DNA of 64,000 nucleotides from Strongylocentrotus droebachiensis (GCA_035222895.1 JAVYIG010006791.1:1-64000), one strand, 5' to 3'. Numbered from the stretch's first letter, positions 32,422 through 45,039 are shown. Notes: generated by a model from the sequence alone, not told the origin. Translations and numbers: made by a program.

Positions 32422-32556
32422 ATTAAAAAAAAAAAAAAAAAAAATTATGCCAATGGCTGACCTGAAAAAGGTGACCTTACCCCCCCCCCCAACCAAACAA
32501 AATGTCAAATTTTCAAATTTCGAGACAAAAAAAAAAAAAAAGTGTCCTCCTATATA
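32276..32556. mobile_element. C/G-rich element, + copy
   Basis: Starts GCGTACGCAGGGGGGG and contains long G, C, T and A tracts, then AAAGGTGACCTTACC and AAATGTCAAATTTTCAAATT. It is the inverted twin of 28300-28556. Confidence 0.75.
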
Positions 32557-32559
32557 TAC

Positions 32560-32790
32560 CAACAGGTAATAGGGCACTTATAAGAAAGTATAAGGGGATG
32601 CGTGTCAAAGAAAAAAGAAAAAGGGCTACTATCGGATATCACAAGGGGCACTTATGAAAATGGATCAGTGGCACTTATTATAAAGGAAAAGGGGCATATG
32701 TTGAAGAAAAGGAGCACCTGTCGGATTTGAATAGGGGTAATTATCTCAGGTGGTAAGGGGGCACTTAAAAAGAATGTGAAAGTATGTGTT
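32560..32790. repeat. Second GGGGCACTTA minisatellite
   Basis: The same degenerate unit as 30475-30790 (AAGGGGCACTTATGAAAATG and similar). With it, this array brackets the GC-rich repeats. Confidence 0.75.
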
Positions 32791-34275
32791 TTTCTCTCGA
32801 GTCTGTCTCATCATGCATGCATGGGATCTGTGGGTGCTGGGGTTCCTGCAATAACTGGTTATATACATGGATTTTTCTTCAGTGGGTGCATATAACCCAT
32901 GGAAATTGTTATAAACCTGTTGCCTATTGATTCAAAATGACACTATTTATAACACATATCTATGTCTGTTATTTTCATTCAATATGTTAGCTTTTTACTT
33001 AATTTTGTTCTTCCCAATGGTTCCATATGAAACGTTTTACATTATATATCTTTATGCTTGTTATTTCAATTTTCGATGCGCTAGCTTTTTATTTAACTTT
33101 GTTTTATATACATGTTTGTCATCTTTAAGTAGTTTTTCTTATGTATTTATATTCAATTTGGAGTCTATATGATTTGTTCTATGTTTTTTACACGGACTTG
33201 CTGAAAAGCAGTCTTTTTAGGATGAGAGTTTTACCATGAATATTTAAATCAAATTCAATTCAATTCAAATGATGAGCTATCATCGAGCCACCCCCCCCCC
33301 CCCTCCCCCTCATTATTTTGTCAGCTCGTGACAAACATATAATTCAGTTGAAATACGCCATATGATGAAATCATATCTTCACAGTTTACGATTAAGGAAA
33401 GAAAAATGTAAGAAAGAAACCAAAAAAATAACTTTTAAGATTAGAGAAAAAAATAAGAAAAAGAGAAAGGAAAAAAAAGTAGGTAGATAAAAGAAAAAAG
33501 AGTGAAGACATTGTATTAATATTATCTTGCTCCTTTCCCTTTTTTCTTTCGTCTTTTTTTCATTTCAATTTTCTTGCAATTAATTTCTTTCATCCTTGGC
33601 TTCTTTTTCCCATATTCTTTATTTCTTGCATTCATTTATTCTTAATATTTATTTTATTTTTTACTTTTTCTTTCTTCTTTCTTATCCCATTTTCCTTTCT
33701 TTCTTTCCTTCCTTCTTTTTCTTAAATTTCTTTTTCATTTGTTTTCTTTTCTTTGCGGCTTACTTTCTGGCATATTTTCATCATCAAGAGAAAGTTACAT
33801 GTGCCAGATGTGAACAGAAACATTGATTTCTCCAAATGAGAGATCTCTCATTGAGGTACCATAACCGGCCAGAATTACGTGGTAGATGACGGCCTGCTGA
33901 TGCTTTGCGATAATTATATTCTTCGGCCTTCTCCAGGGGCCTTCTCCACTTGAATCTCTCTCTCTCTCTCTCTTTATGGGATAAAAGATAGCTTATGAAC
34001 CTACTCATGGGCACAACCTTTCTTATCGTTCTGTACGTTGAATGTGTACAACTTTACTTGCGCGTGAATTCGACGAAACATAGCACTTAGCTAGCTCGAG
34101 CGAACAACATACAGCTAGCTATATGCAACTCATGACTGTTCGTCCACACGCAGCGACTACTTTTCAGGAGCTTAGGCACCGTGTTACACTTTAAGACCAT
34201 GTTACACTTTGAGACCTTAACACTCGTAGCCTTCACACCTCCCAAACTGTCAAATTGTATTTTGCTATTCAATCA
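32791..34275. other. LINE tail and strand-asymmetric low-complexity DNA
   Basis: The part at about 33180-33260 (GACTTGCTGAAAAGCAGTC then (TTCAA)n) looks like a CR1-type LINE 3' end on +. 33380-33510 is purine-rich and 33530-33770 is pyrimidine-rich, giving meaningless Phe/Leu-rich frames. A (TC)n run lies at 33955-33973. No gene. Confidence 0.5.
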
Positions 34276-37056
34276 GGATTGTCCTAAGGGAAAGGGGAGG
34301 GGGGGATCTTCCGGGAGGTAATTGTCCTAGGGGGTAATCTTTCAGGGGGTAATTATCCTAGGGGGTAATCTTTCAGAGGGTTATTGTCGTCCGGGGATGG
34401 TTTTCATTGAAGGGTAATTTCCGGGGTCTGCTCGCTATTCACAGGGACCGCTATTCATAATTGGAGAAAAGGTCACTATTCGTAAGGACTGCTATTCATA
34501 ATAAAAAAATCGGAGTCGCTATTGACAAAGTTCCCTATTCATAATTTGATAAAAGGGTCGCAGTTCATAATACAAGAAGAGGGTCGCTCTTCATAATACG
34601 AGAAAAGTGTCATTATTCATAAGGACCGCTATTCATAATCGAAGAAGAGTGTCGATATTCACGATACGAAGAGAGGTTCGCTATTCATAATACGAGGAGA
34701 GGGTTGCTATTCATAATACGAGGATAGGATCGCTTTTCTTAAAAAGTAAATAAGCAAACAAAAGGGAATTAACGAATGGGGACACTCCCACTGCTGTGGC
34801 GTAGATATGGGGGGGGGGAGACACATGGCCCCAAATATTTGCCGAAAGCATTTTTTGAAAACATACATATCTGAACAAATAAAGACAGAACGACAATCTT
34901 CAGACCCTACAATTCTCTCGTACCTTGTTGTTCTGCTTAAGGAATCAGAGAATTAGAAGAATGACGTAGCTCCCTCTGTGATTAGAAAGCGTGCGGAAAC
35001 GGTATGATATTCGGATAATAGACCAGTTCACGGTTAGCACATGTCTGCAATGACCCCGAATATATCTTCAAAGCATGAAGAGGTCCCACTTTGTACATTT
35101 TGAAATAATCACTCCTACAGCGATGGAGGTGCTACATAAATAGCCTTTGTTTTCCCATTTTCAAAGAATTCTTCCACCTGTGTATCATGGATTGCACTGC
35201 TTGTGCTTGAATGAATAACGATTACTTAACTTTCATGAGCACGTATCCAGTATTTCGTCTCCGTGTATTTCACAACTTAATCTGCAATGACCTTTATCTG
35301 CTCATGCTCAGACTGCAAACGTGAACTGGCTTATTAACAATTTTCACTTTCATTTAGGTCCATTATATCACCCATTATTCATTTTTTATAGCAATGATCT
35401 TGCTATATGACTGACATCTCAAATATCACTTACATTGATGACTGTAATTGAAATAAATAAAATAACGAAATAATTATAATCATTCCGTGATATGAATTGC
35501 TACGTGTGCTATATATCCCAACCCTCCAATAAAAACAAAAACAAATTTCTCACGCCATTTTTAATTTAAATTTTGTTGCACTATACCTTGTCAGACTTCC
35601 TTACCTATCACCACGTACCTCCACCACCCCAACGAAACAGACAGTAAATGTTTGGTTCACATTCGGATCGCATAACCTCTATGTACGCTACATGACGCGA
35701 ATACCTTCAAGATCCGAAAGTGTTCAAGTCCCCTATTCCCCCAAACAAAACAAAAATGCCCCCTACCACCCCTCCATTTGTATGATAATGGGCCTGCTCG
35801 TTCTACTTAATGTCTCAGTGGCGTAGCCAGGATAAGATCAGTCGGGGCAGGGCGGGGGTGGGGCAAGATGTACTACAAGGGGGACAAATCACGATAGGTA
35901 TATATGTGTGTTATGTTTAACTTTATTTTTCGTCATCACAGGAGCGGGGCAAATATAGCTAGCTTATGGGGATGTCTCCATATAATTATCAAAGATAAGA
36001 AGGTAAAATATTTTTTTTTAAAGACATTATATAGGGGCGCCACAATTCGCATAACGCCTAACGGTCATAAAATCGTATCTTTTGGCTTGAAATTCTAACC
36101 TCCTTACTTATATGGAAAATATATCGTGCAATTAACTTAAAGTTGAAAATTGTATATGACTTTAATAAGTCCCTATAACCCCCTCTCCGTTGCTTCCTTC
36201 CTTTGCTGAGGGTTAGGGACATGATAGATCAGCACCTTGATGGCAACGCTGCTACACCCCAGAGGCTACGCCATCTATAAACTACTTTGACGAAAATTGT
36301 CGGTAATATTTACTTGTACCTGAATACTGCAGGGAGAGTGAGCCGAATGGCGCAGCGTGGTAGGACTGATTGGGGGATGGGGCCCGGGGTGATGGGTCGC
36401 GTACATTATTGGGGCAAGCCTTTTTTCTTTATTTCTTCGGAAATGCATGTTTTCGTCAAATATTCGGGGCCATGTGTCGTCCCCCATGGCTACGCTTAAG
36501 CCTTTGGGGTATCCACCATTCAATATTTCCCTCTCTTGTTATGATTTTCTTTGCTTAATTAATTTTTATGAAAGTAACCCTCATCCCGTATTATGATTAG
36601 CTACACTCATCTCGTATTTTGAATAACGACCTCCTTCCGTATTACGAATAGCGACCCTCTTCTTGTATCTTGAATAGCGGCTCTCTTCTCCTATTATGAA
36701 AAGCGACCCTCATTTTATGTTATAAATAGCGGTCCTACGAGTAGTGAACCCCAATATAAATTATGAATAGGCCTATCGCCCCTTCTTCATGTTTATGAAT
36801 AGCGACCCCGATTTCGTATTATGAATAGCGGTCCTGATGAGTAATGACCCTGAATTCGAATTATGAATAGCGAACCTCATCTCACGTTATGAATAGCGGT
36901 CCGTACGAATATCAGCCCTTCCGCCTTTATGAATAGTGACCACCTTTCCGTTTTATGAATAGAGGTCTTTCGGGTATGGGAAGTTCAATGTTGTAAGGAA
37001 TAGCGAGGTTACCCCCATTTTTCGGGGATGATTGTCCAAGGGGTAATTGTCCTGAT
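34276..37056. mobile_element. 2.8-kb element with minisatellite-bearing inverted ends
   Basis: The two sides mirror each other. The outer motif is CAGGATTGTCCTAAGGG at 34276 and, inverted, CAGGACAATTACCCCTTGG at 37056. Next inwards is an array of GCTATTCATAATACGAG (34430-34740), which returns inverted as TATGAATAGCGACCCT (36590-37000). Further in, GGCGTAGATATGGGGG and ACACATGGCCCC (34797-34835) return inverted at 36460-36500. No transposase is seen and no clear target duplication was found. A smaller element (35816-36280) is nested inside. Confidence 0.6.
35816..36280. mobile_element. GTGGCGTAGCC-ended MITE
   Basis: Inverted ends AGTGGCGTAGCCAGG and CAGAGGCTACGCCATC, about 460 bp apart. The same GGCGTAGC end appears at 34797 and 36490, so several relatives are clustered here. 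Confidence 0.6.
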
Positions 37057-37243
37057 ACGCCCTTTTTCTTCGAACCTTTACACCCAGACCCTCATATACA
37101 TACACCTTCACACCCTTATGCTAATACGCTTATGCTTCCTGATACGGAAGTTTACATACATTTGACTTACATGTACATATTAAGTGAGGAGTATTTGTAA
37201 ATGACTATTTTTTCCCTTGCTTACTTTCACATAATAGTTTGTG

Positions 37244-37279
<36 letters not shown>

Positions 37280-39430
37280 AAGTATAGTAGCAACAATTAT
37301 TGCCAAAGACAGGGAACCGGACTTGACTAGCACTTGTGCTAACTTTCGGTACCCCCTTCAACAACAAAAGTGCACACATAATCTTTTCTTTCATTTTTAC
37401 ATGATAATTTATGAAACAATGTTTATCTTATTCATGTGTAATGTTATTTGCCTTTTGTTATATTGCTATATTTTATGTTATCATGATTGATACATTAAAG
37501 ATACTATGTCCCTTTTGCAGCCAACATCACATTCTCTAGAACTTTGCAGGAATTATGAATATGTCATGTATGTCCTATCTGTGAAATTTAAACTTATTAG
37601 CAGTGTCCTAATATTCAAATTATGCAAGGAAACCCGTTTACTTGCTAGACTTCACTGTCAGACACTATTGAGTGACTGACTGGCTTTTTTCTTCTTTGGT
37701 AATAACATACATGAGCTGTAAAGGGTACATGAGCATTTGTCTACATGTACATCAATAACCACTTCTTGTAATGGCCCAAATTAAACTGATTGAATCTTTG
37801 CGTAGCATAAAACGTACGACCATTCGGTACAATGGTCTGAAAATCAAGACTATTACTTACTGGCTCTATAGCTCTTAAGTCGATTCGACAACTGGTAGTC
37901 GTTATTTTCCCACTTAAAGACATTTTCAAGCCCCCCCCCCCCTTTTTTTTTTAGGGAAGTTCCAAATTAGTATTATCTTTCAAATGCCGTTGAAATTTAA
38001 CTTTTTCAATTTGTTGGCCTGCAAATGGGACAAAGTACCTTTAACAAAAATTGTTCTCGATGTTCTTAATAAACTCAAACTCGAACCTTCACACCCTTAC
38101 ACCCCACACCTTGACATCCCCACACATCTACACCCTCACATTCCACACCTTAAAGCCCATTATCCTCACACGCTTACATCCCACATCCGCAACCGTGACT
38201 CCTAAACGTGACGCCCGTACACCATCATACGCCCACATCCAACACCCCTCACCTTTTCCCTAACGAAATACAATTGTCCTGTTAATGACAAAATATTATG
38301 AAACCCCGGTGTAGTGGTCCACCTGTACATCCCCGACCAGGTATTCTGGAAGGAGAGACCGAGGGTAACAGTGATTCAGTTCGCTTTTCGCCTCCCAGGC
38401 TCAGGTGACGCCAAATACTTAATACTAATAATAATAATCGGGAAATAAAATATGAGCCTAATATGTTTCAAACATTATTTTGTTTCTTTATTGCAAAAAA
38501 ACGTGAATAATGTACCCCTTTCTACTGCAATATATTGACGATGTGACCATCCAAGATATTCATGATGATTTTACCATTATAATTTAGAAGCTAATGAAAA
38601 CAACCTTCTTTATTTAAAACTTTTGATTTTTAGTGAATAGCTGTAGAAGTTTGCAAATCATCTTTTTATCTTTTTGACCGTCTGTTGTACTACAAATATT
38701 ATCATGTAGATCTATACATGTGTAGTAAGCTAATTTTCAAAGTAGCTGTCATACGTTTGGTGATGGTTGTGCCTTTTGCATACGTAGCAAATGATTTCCT
38801 TCGGAATAGGTAAAAATTGTTTTATAGGTATGACATGCATGTATTGCGCGTGTGTGTGCGTGATTATTTGTAGCGTACGAGTTTTCTGCAAGCCCCCTCC
38901 AATAAGAGCCCAAATGGTGCATTTTTTAATGTGATAAAAACTGTAAGGTGATATTGGCCTAACGTTGCTGACAGACTAGCACCTTGATTCGTGCATGAAT
39001 ATTTTTGAAAATATAATTTAGTGACGTAGAATATAAAGTGATACATGTTAAAAATTAAATATATGTAAGAAAGTAAAGTACAAACACTCAAACATACATA
39101 CATAAATAATATAATTTTCAGTCCAAGCTTTTCAGCCGTAATATTGTTTTTTGTCCAGCGGTGATGTATCAGTCTGGACCCGAAAATATTGTTGCAGTGG
39201 ATGGATACCGTCCTCCTCATATATTTATACTAGAAATAACTTAAGGAAAGAAAAGTGGCAATTTTATTCTGAAACTGATGAAAAACTGCAGCGAGCTATT
39301 TGATGCAGGAAGAGGGTCTCTGGTGTATCTTATGCAAATCATAACGATATATATAGATCGGCTGAATTTTTGTCAACCCCTTCCATCACTAAAGTTTTTT
39401 ACCCAAAGTAGATATCGATGTCATCTCACC
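37057..39430. other. No gene; small repeats
   Basis: A (TA)n run lies at about 37245-37276. 38080-38260 is a degenerate relative of the 0.8-2.3 kb minisatellite (CTTCACACCCTTACACCCCA). 38300-38420 has a SINE-end fragment (CCGGTGTAGTGGTCCACCTG) as in 21880-22165. Open frames of 60-118 codons here lack any recognisable domain. Confidence 0.5.
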
Positions 39431-39599
39431 TGCCAGGGCCTAACCCGTAGCAAGTCTTAAGCTACGGTCAAACGCCGTTTGATTTTCCGTTTTTTGTTGT
39501 TGGTAAGAATGCCTCGAGTTCTTCTAACGAGATGGTCGTACGTGTAACTGGCGGCATTCTTTTTTGTGATATATTTTGTCGGGTTACAAAAAAAGCGCA

Positions 39600-40030
39600 T
39601 CATAAATTGCATACATTATGTACGTACACCTTGTGAGCACCTTACGAACGTCTTACATATGCCATGAGTCGTTCGTACGAAGGCCACACGAATGGCCATA
39701 TGAATCTCCGTTCGTAAGGCGTACTTACGAACGCCGTAAGAGCCCTCTGTAAATAACTTAAGGCGTTCTTACGATCATCGTAACAATTTGAGGCTTCTAG
39801 AATTGTCTCTCGACACTGCGAAATGTACGAAGATCATGCGTGATTATTACGATGTTATTACGACGTTTGTACGGCCATCTTACGAAAAGAGGTTTTCGTA
39901 CGAGGTTGAACAAAATATTGGACGAGACCATCGACTAGTCTGTGAACTTACGGTCTACGAACGCTGATTTCGTACGGCCTTCTTAATGAGATCTTACGAT
40001 ATGGTCTGAAAATTGTTCGTACAGCGTTCG
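39600..40030. repeat. Cluster of TTACGAACG / CGTTCGTAA motifs
   Basis: The short motif TTACGAAC or its complement GTTCGTAA, and close variants (CGTACGA, CTTACGAT), occur more than fifteen times in both orientations within about 430 bp. This could be the subterminal-repeat zone of a DNA transposon. No gene. Confidence 0.55.
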
Positions 40031-40224
40031 TAGCAGTTCGTAATGTTATTTGTGATCAAATACATGCAGTAAACAAAATCACAGCTTCTTGGAAGCTATA
40101 CCGGGGTGTCGTGTGACAATGGAAGTGCCAATGTGATATGTCTGTGTCGTCTCACATAGACTATATACAATATAAATGTGTCGGTGGAAATACGAAATAT
40201 GCATGGGTTCATATTTAGTACGAG

Positions 40225-40990
40225 AGACCCATCATGAGGCTGCACCATAACGATGAGGCATAGTGCAGTCTCTCTGAATGTAGCAGGGTTTGCATTGAGT
40301 ACGATAGATCTCGTCGGTATATTCGATATTCGAATCGTACTTGGGAATGTTGCAAATCTGGAAGTGTCATCAGTAGCTGTGGGTATGGCATATTTGGCTA
40401 TATGGTCATGCCTTCCGAAGTATGTTGCTGGGGTGATGACGTGTGGGAAAGGCAGGCCTGCAGATCAGTTGATGATGTAATCGATGGAAAATGGAGCATT
40501 GTGCCAGGAGCCGACAAAATAATGTGGAGACTGTCCCATCCAAAGGCTGAGACCAGGGCTGAGGAGGATGTTGTTCTCCTAAAGTCACAGTGAACAAACC
40601 TAGCGGCTGATCTCTGTACTCACTGAAGCGAGATGACACATGTGACAGTATATGGATTATATGCCTCTGAAGCATATTCCAGTTGAGGACAGTCTAATGC
40701 GTGTAGGCCCTGGCCTTTACCTCTTTGGAACACCGTGACGGAGCTCTGCGGATGAGACACAGTGTCCGACTTGCCTTTTGCATGATGTTCTGGCAGTGTA
40801 GATTACATCGCAGATCGTTGTTACCTTCATTCCTAGGTATCTGTAATCTTTGGCCCTTGGTATTGCATTGTTGTCAAGACGATATCCGAAGATTCCACGA
40901 AAGCGTTTGCGTGTGATGTAGAGGACAGCAGATTTTCTTGACATTGAATTTCATTTGCCATGTAGTAGACCTGGATGACAGCTGCAAAAG
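40225..40990 (-). pseudogene. LINE reverse transcriptase 3' fragment
   Basis: On the minus strand, with at least one frameshift, it reads WQMKFNV, then SAVLYITRKR, DNNAIPRAKDYRYLGMKVT, and further down LEYASEAYNPYT and QRSAARFVHCDF. The TRKR..YRYLG and LEYAS..W/YNPY..Q motifs are the standard C-terminal part of jockey/CR1-type RTs. It is interrupted by stops and has no YxDD part. Confidence 0.75.
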
Positions 40991-40999
40991 ATCTCACTT

Positions 41000-42436
41000 C
41001 TGGATGTGGTTATAGTGTGCTCTTTTACAGCGCTGACGTATGCCACATAAAAATGCTCCTGGTTCTCCATGGCAACAACAAAAACAACAATAATTTAGAG
41101 AAGAGTGTTGTTTCTGGAAGAAGGCTGTACTCCTTTTCCTACCGAAAAGGAAACGCAAGCAATCAAAAATAGTCATTGTGAAAGTGGGTTCTTTCCAATC
41201 GAATAATGCATATAATTATGTCAGAAAAGGTAATAGAAAACAAGGATAATCAAATAAACATGGATGATTGTAGTGTGTGCTTTTGTAAAGCGTTCATGTT
41301 GGTCCCATTTGAAACTCCTGGCGCTACCTAGCAACCAAAACAATACTTTGTGTTAGTGAAATGAAAATAACGGCGTTTGTAATGACAGGCACATTTCCTT
41401 TCCAATCGATTTGCCCATAAATATCTGTAAACGTAATATAAAAACTACAAGATATTTCTTTTTAAAAAAGTAGCATTTAGGCTTGATACTGCAATCAGAA
41501 TCTGTGGAAACAGGAAGATCTACAGTCACTTTAGGGTTATATACATTTTAGAATATAAACTCGATGAATAATCATTGTTGAACACTTTATGGATGAGAAA
41601 CTGGGATTTTTAAATAACTTTACACAATCGAGAAGTATTTTCCTTTGAGGGAAAAAAGAAAAACGTCAGTTGTTAGTTTGCCATTATAAGTGATTTGCTA
41701 GAATATAATGATGCAACAGAATACTTTGATGTGAATGAATTCTTACTGCACTCCTCATTCTATAGAAGAAACAAATTGAAAATGTTGATTAGGTTGTAGC
41801 CATATGATATCTTAATATGTGTTGTGAAAGTTTAAATACACAATTTTAAAGTGTAGATATAGAAATTAGCCGGTTTAGACTGAGGAGAATATCTCAATAA
41901 AGACAAGTAAAGCAATGATATTTTTAATTTCATAGAAAACTTTGAATAGAAACATGATCTTCCGTCTTGCTTCACGTTGCAGTCAGATGAGGTTTTGAAT
42001 AAATGGCTGAAAAAGAAAAAGGTTAATTGAATTATTCCTATTACAGCATTTTTGAAGATATCTCCTTTTTTGGGATAAGTATCATAAACTATCATTCCAG
42101 ATTATGTGAGTGAAGAGGAAATATTTACGAATATTACTAAAGATGCCGCTATTGGGATAGCCGGATCGTAAGCCAAATCGTTCTTCATGCATTAGGTTAT
42201 CATAGGTGTGTGCATTTCGCCATCAGCCCCCATACAGACAATGACAAAAAGGCAAATGGAAATAAAATAACAAAACGGAAATGATACTTGAATAAACATA
42301 TTTTATCTAAAAAGGCCATGGGAGGTTCACTAAAGTCAGACATGCAAAGGTGATATTTGAGCATATGGTAATGCGTGTGAATAGATGCATGCATAAACAA
42401 TCAAGAAGGTGTGAAATATATATGTACATGTATATA
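41000..42436. other. No gene recognised
   Basis: AT-rich sequence below gene A without supported exons. Two related short blocks (about 41025-41095 and 41280-41345) share TTTTxxAGCG and CTCCTGG text. Confidence 0.4.
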
Positions 42437-42526
42437 ATAATGGCAAATGTGTTTTGTGCAAAAGCAACTGCAGCTTTAAGCGCTTAAAGCTGCAGTTGCT
42501 TTTGCACAAAACACATTTGCCATTAT
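42437..42526. repeat. Perfect 90-bp palindrome
   Basis: The arms 42437-42481 and 42482-42526 are exact reverse complements with no spacer; the centre is TTAAGCGCTTAA. Each arm contains AAATGTGTTTTGTGC and AAAAGCAACTGCAGC. The right arm runs straight into the tandem repeat that follows. Confidence 0.95.
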
Positions 42527-42970
42527 AATAGGAAATTGTTTACACCAACACCAATGCTAAGCGGATGGTTAAAGCTAGGATAATCACGAGCAATTATATG
42601 AACAAATATATAAATAGGGTACAACATGACAGTTTCAAAGTGTATGTACAACAGAAAAGAAAAAAAAAACATGTTCCAACGAAATCACTGCATGAGAAAC
42701 AATAGTTTCGACCCACCATTTTGCCGATACACGTTTCGTGTACATCTTTATAATAGGAAATTGTTTACACCAACACCAATGCTAAGCGGATGGTTAAAGT
42801 TAAGATAATCACGAGCAATTATATGAACAAATATATAAATAGGGTACAACATGACAGTTTCAAAGTGTATGTACAATAGAAAAGAAAAAAAAATGTTCCA
42901 ACGAAATCACTGCATGAGAAACAAGAGTTTCGACCCACCATTTTGCCGATACACGTTTCGTGTACATCAT
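42527..42970. repeat. 225-bp tandem duplication
   Basis: Two units, about 42526-42750 and 42751-42970, both start TAATAGGAAATTGTTTACAC and end TTTCGTGTACATC. They differ at only a few positions. Related sequence is at 2401-2590. Confidence 0.95.
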
Positions 42971-44150
42971 TATATCATATAATATATACATAGATCGGAT
43001 CATAAATTGATAATTTGTGCATATTTTATACACACGGGATTGATTGGGCCTGATATACGGTTAATAAAACGATCCTATTTAATTGACAAAAATTGCAGTA
43101 TGACCATTGCTTACAATTCTTCCTTTTTTCTGATTTTAGAATTCATATGGTTTACCTTGATAAATTTCAGTTGTTCTGAGTAAATCATTTATTTCATAGG
43201 AACATTGCTTATTAGATATAAACTATGCTTATGAAGCCTTTAAACATATATCTTCCTATTTGAATTTGTATTATGTACTATTGTACAGGTTCACGATCTT
43301 GATTATATGTAATTGAATTGTTTTCATATGCAATAAAATATACATGCATGGATAATTTTCAACAATCTTTGACTAAATTATAGACATTATCTGCAGATAA
43401 TAAGAGCCACGCCCTTTTTATGAAATATGATTTATTCAGTGACATCTTGTCATCTTGACACCTGTATTAGGAAATAATAGATATTGTAAATGTATCTATT
43501 TATTCGGTTGGTATATAACAAGTGGCTAGCATAACATTCTAAGAAGGTTACTGTACAAGCTATTAACATTTTTACAAAATCCTTTTACATTATACATGTA
43601 TAACAGATTCAAAATATTTTAGAGTAAAAATAAACATGATCAATTCATTACAAACTAACGAATTAAATAAATCAGATTCCTTGCACAACATCTATCAGAC
43701 ATGACAACATAATTTCCTATAAACAGCTTATAGACGACGTGCTTGTAGATCGAGCACGTCGCTGCGGATTACTTGTAAATGTGGTAAATACAAACATTCC
43801 TTTTTAATGTACAAACATTGCAGTATGACAATCACCTACAATTCTTTTTTATATTTAAATGTAGATATGTGTTTACATTCATACGTCTCAGTTGTTCTAC
43901 AAAAATCATTTATTTAATATGTACAGCACTTGAAATAAATTTACCCTAGAATCTCGGGCATTCAACAATCTCCGCTTGTTACAACGAATGAACTGAGTCA
44001 GGTCCCCAGCACAGAATTTACAAGACGTGACAACATAATTTCCTATATACAGCTTGTAGAATTCGTGCTTGTAGGTCGAGCACGTCACTGGAGATTAGTT
44101 TCTGCTAACAGACTGTTCTTCTCTTAGTCATATCTTGAAACGAGAAAAGA
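42971..44150 (-). other. Gene A 3' flank / 3'UTR with internal duplications
   Basis: Blocks at 43080-43200 and 43820-43920 resemble each other (TGCAGTATGACxAT, CAGTTGTTCT). Blocks at 43690-43775 and 44020-44100 also match (GACAACATAATTTCCTAT). Both of the second pair contain a hairpin, CGACGTGCTTGTAGATCGAG followed by CACGTCG at 43735-43761, and CGTGCTTGTAGGTCGAGCACG in two parts at 44064-44084. The nearer copies lie just below the gene A stop codon and may be transcribed as 3'UTR. Confidence 0.55.
43909..43914 (-). promoter_or_regulatory. Candidate polyadenylation signal of gene A
   Basis: AATAAA on the minus strand, about 240 nt past the gene A stop codon. It is the first exact hexamer I noticed; the AT-rich setting makes chance occurrence possible. 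Confidence 0.35.
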
Positions 44151-45039
44151 TTAGTCCATTGGGTTGTAAAGCACATTATCCACCATCACTTCAGCTAGGT
44201 TGTCATCATGAGCGTTGCTTTCATTATTAAGCAAAACATCTGTATCACAATCTTTGCTACACATTTGCTGATCGTCATCCTCTAGACAATGGTAAAAAGG
44301 GTTTAATTTAGACGATAAAAGTGAAAAATCGCCCCCCTTATGCACTTCATCATGTTCAAAGTCATCTGCAGAATAATATCCATGGTGTGCATTTTCATTA
44401 GAGGTTGTACCTTTGAAGGGGTATATTACGACAACCTCTTTAGTAATAGCACGATTTCGTGGCATTCGGTCGTCTGTCTCACCTTGTTCCCCGTTTGTTA
44501 GCGGGTTGTAGGACAGGGAACATGCCCCAAGGTGTGAATTAACTGAACGTGTATTTTGTCTCAAGTTTGGAGAGAGAGTAAAAGAGGGAATTCCACGTCT
44601 TTCTCGAGGAGGAAGAGATGGGCCTTCGTGAACACCAACCGATATCGGCCTATGTGGTAATGGACGATTGAACATGGGGATCATCTCCGTCCTGTGCCCG
44701 GCATTGATTGTGTTCTGATCTGTCATGTCTTCAGGTTCGTAAGCATTCACATCAGTACCCATGTTTGGTGTTGCTTGGGGTGTATGAGTCATACTGATTG
44801 CGTAGTTATAAGGATTACCCGATGCGTAATCATTGTTCCCGTGCTGTAAAGCAGTTAATTCAAGTGAGGTATGTAATGTGGAGGAGTTGTTGAGGTTATG
44901 AGGCGTTCGGGTAACATGTTGGGATTCATTAATGGGAGTTTGTGGGAGAGCTCTGGTACGATTGGTCAGGTCGGATTCCCCGGTTGACGTCGTTGAGGGA
45001 CCCGCACGTTGTTTTTGGATTTTTGTCCTCCTGCGCGTC
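44151..45039 (-). CDS. Gene A exon 8: cytoplasmic tail
   Basis: An 889-nt exon preceded by TTATTTACAG, starting in phase 2, open to TAA at 44153-44151. It begins with the basic run TRRRTKIQKQR, then a Ser/Thr/Asn/Pro-rich stretch without a domain. The distal half is acidic (ADDFEHDEVH, CLEDDDQQ). Tyrosines in short motifs include NPYNYAIS, GYYSADDF, NPFYHC and the C-terminal LYNPMD. YNPM fits the YxxM consensus for SH2 binding of PI3-kinase p85; that role is inference. Gene B retains only a broken relic of this exon. Confidence 0.75.

Noticed and set aside
38864..39220. 118-codon frame on minus
   Set aside because: No domain or splice sites; composition matches surrounding noncoding DNA.
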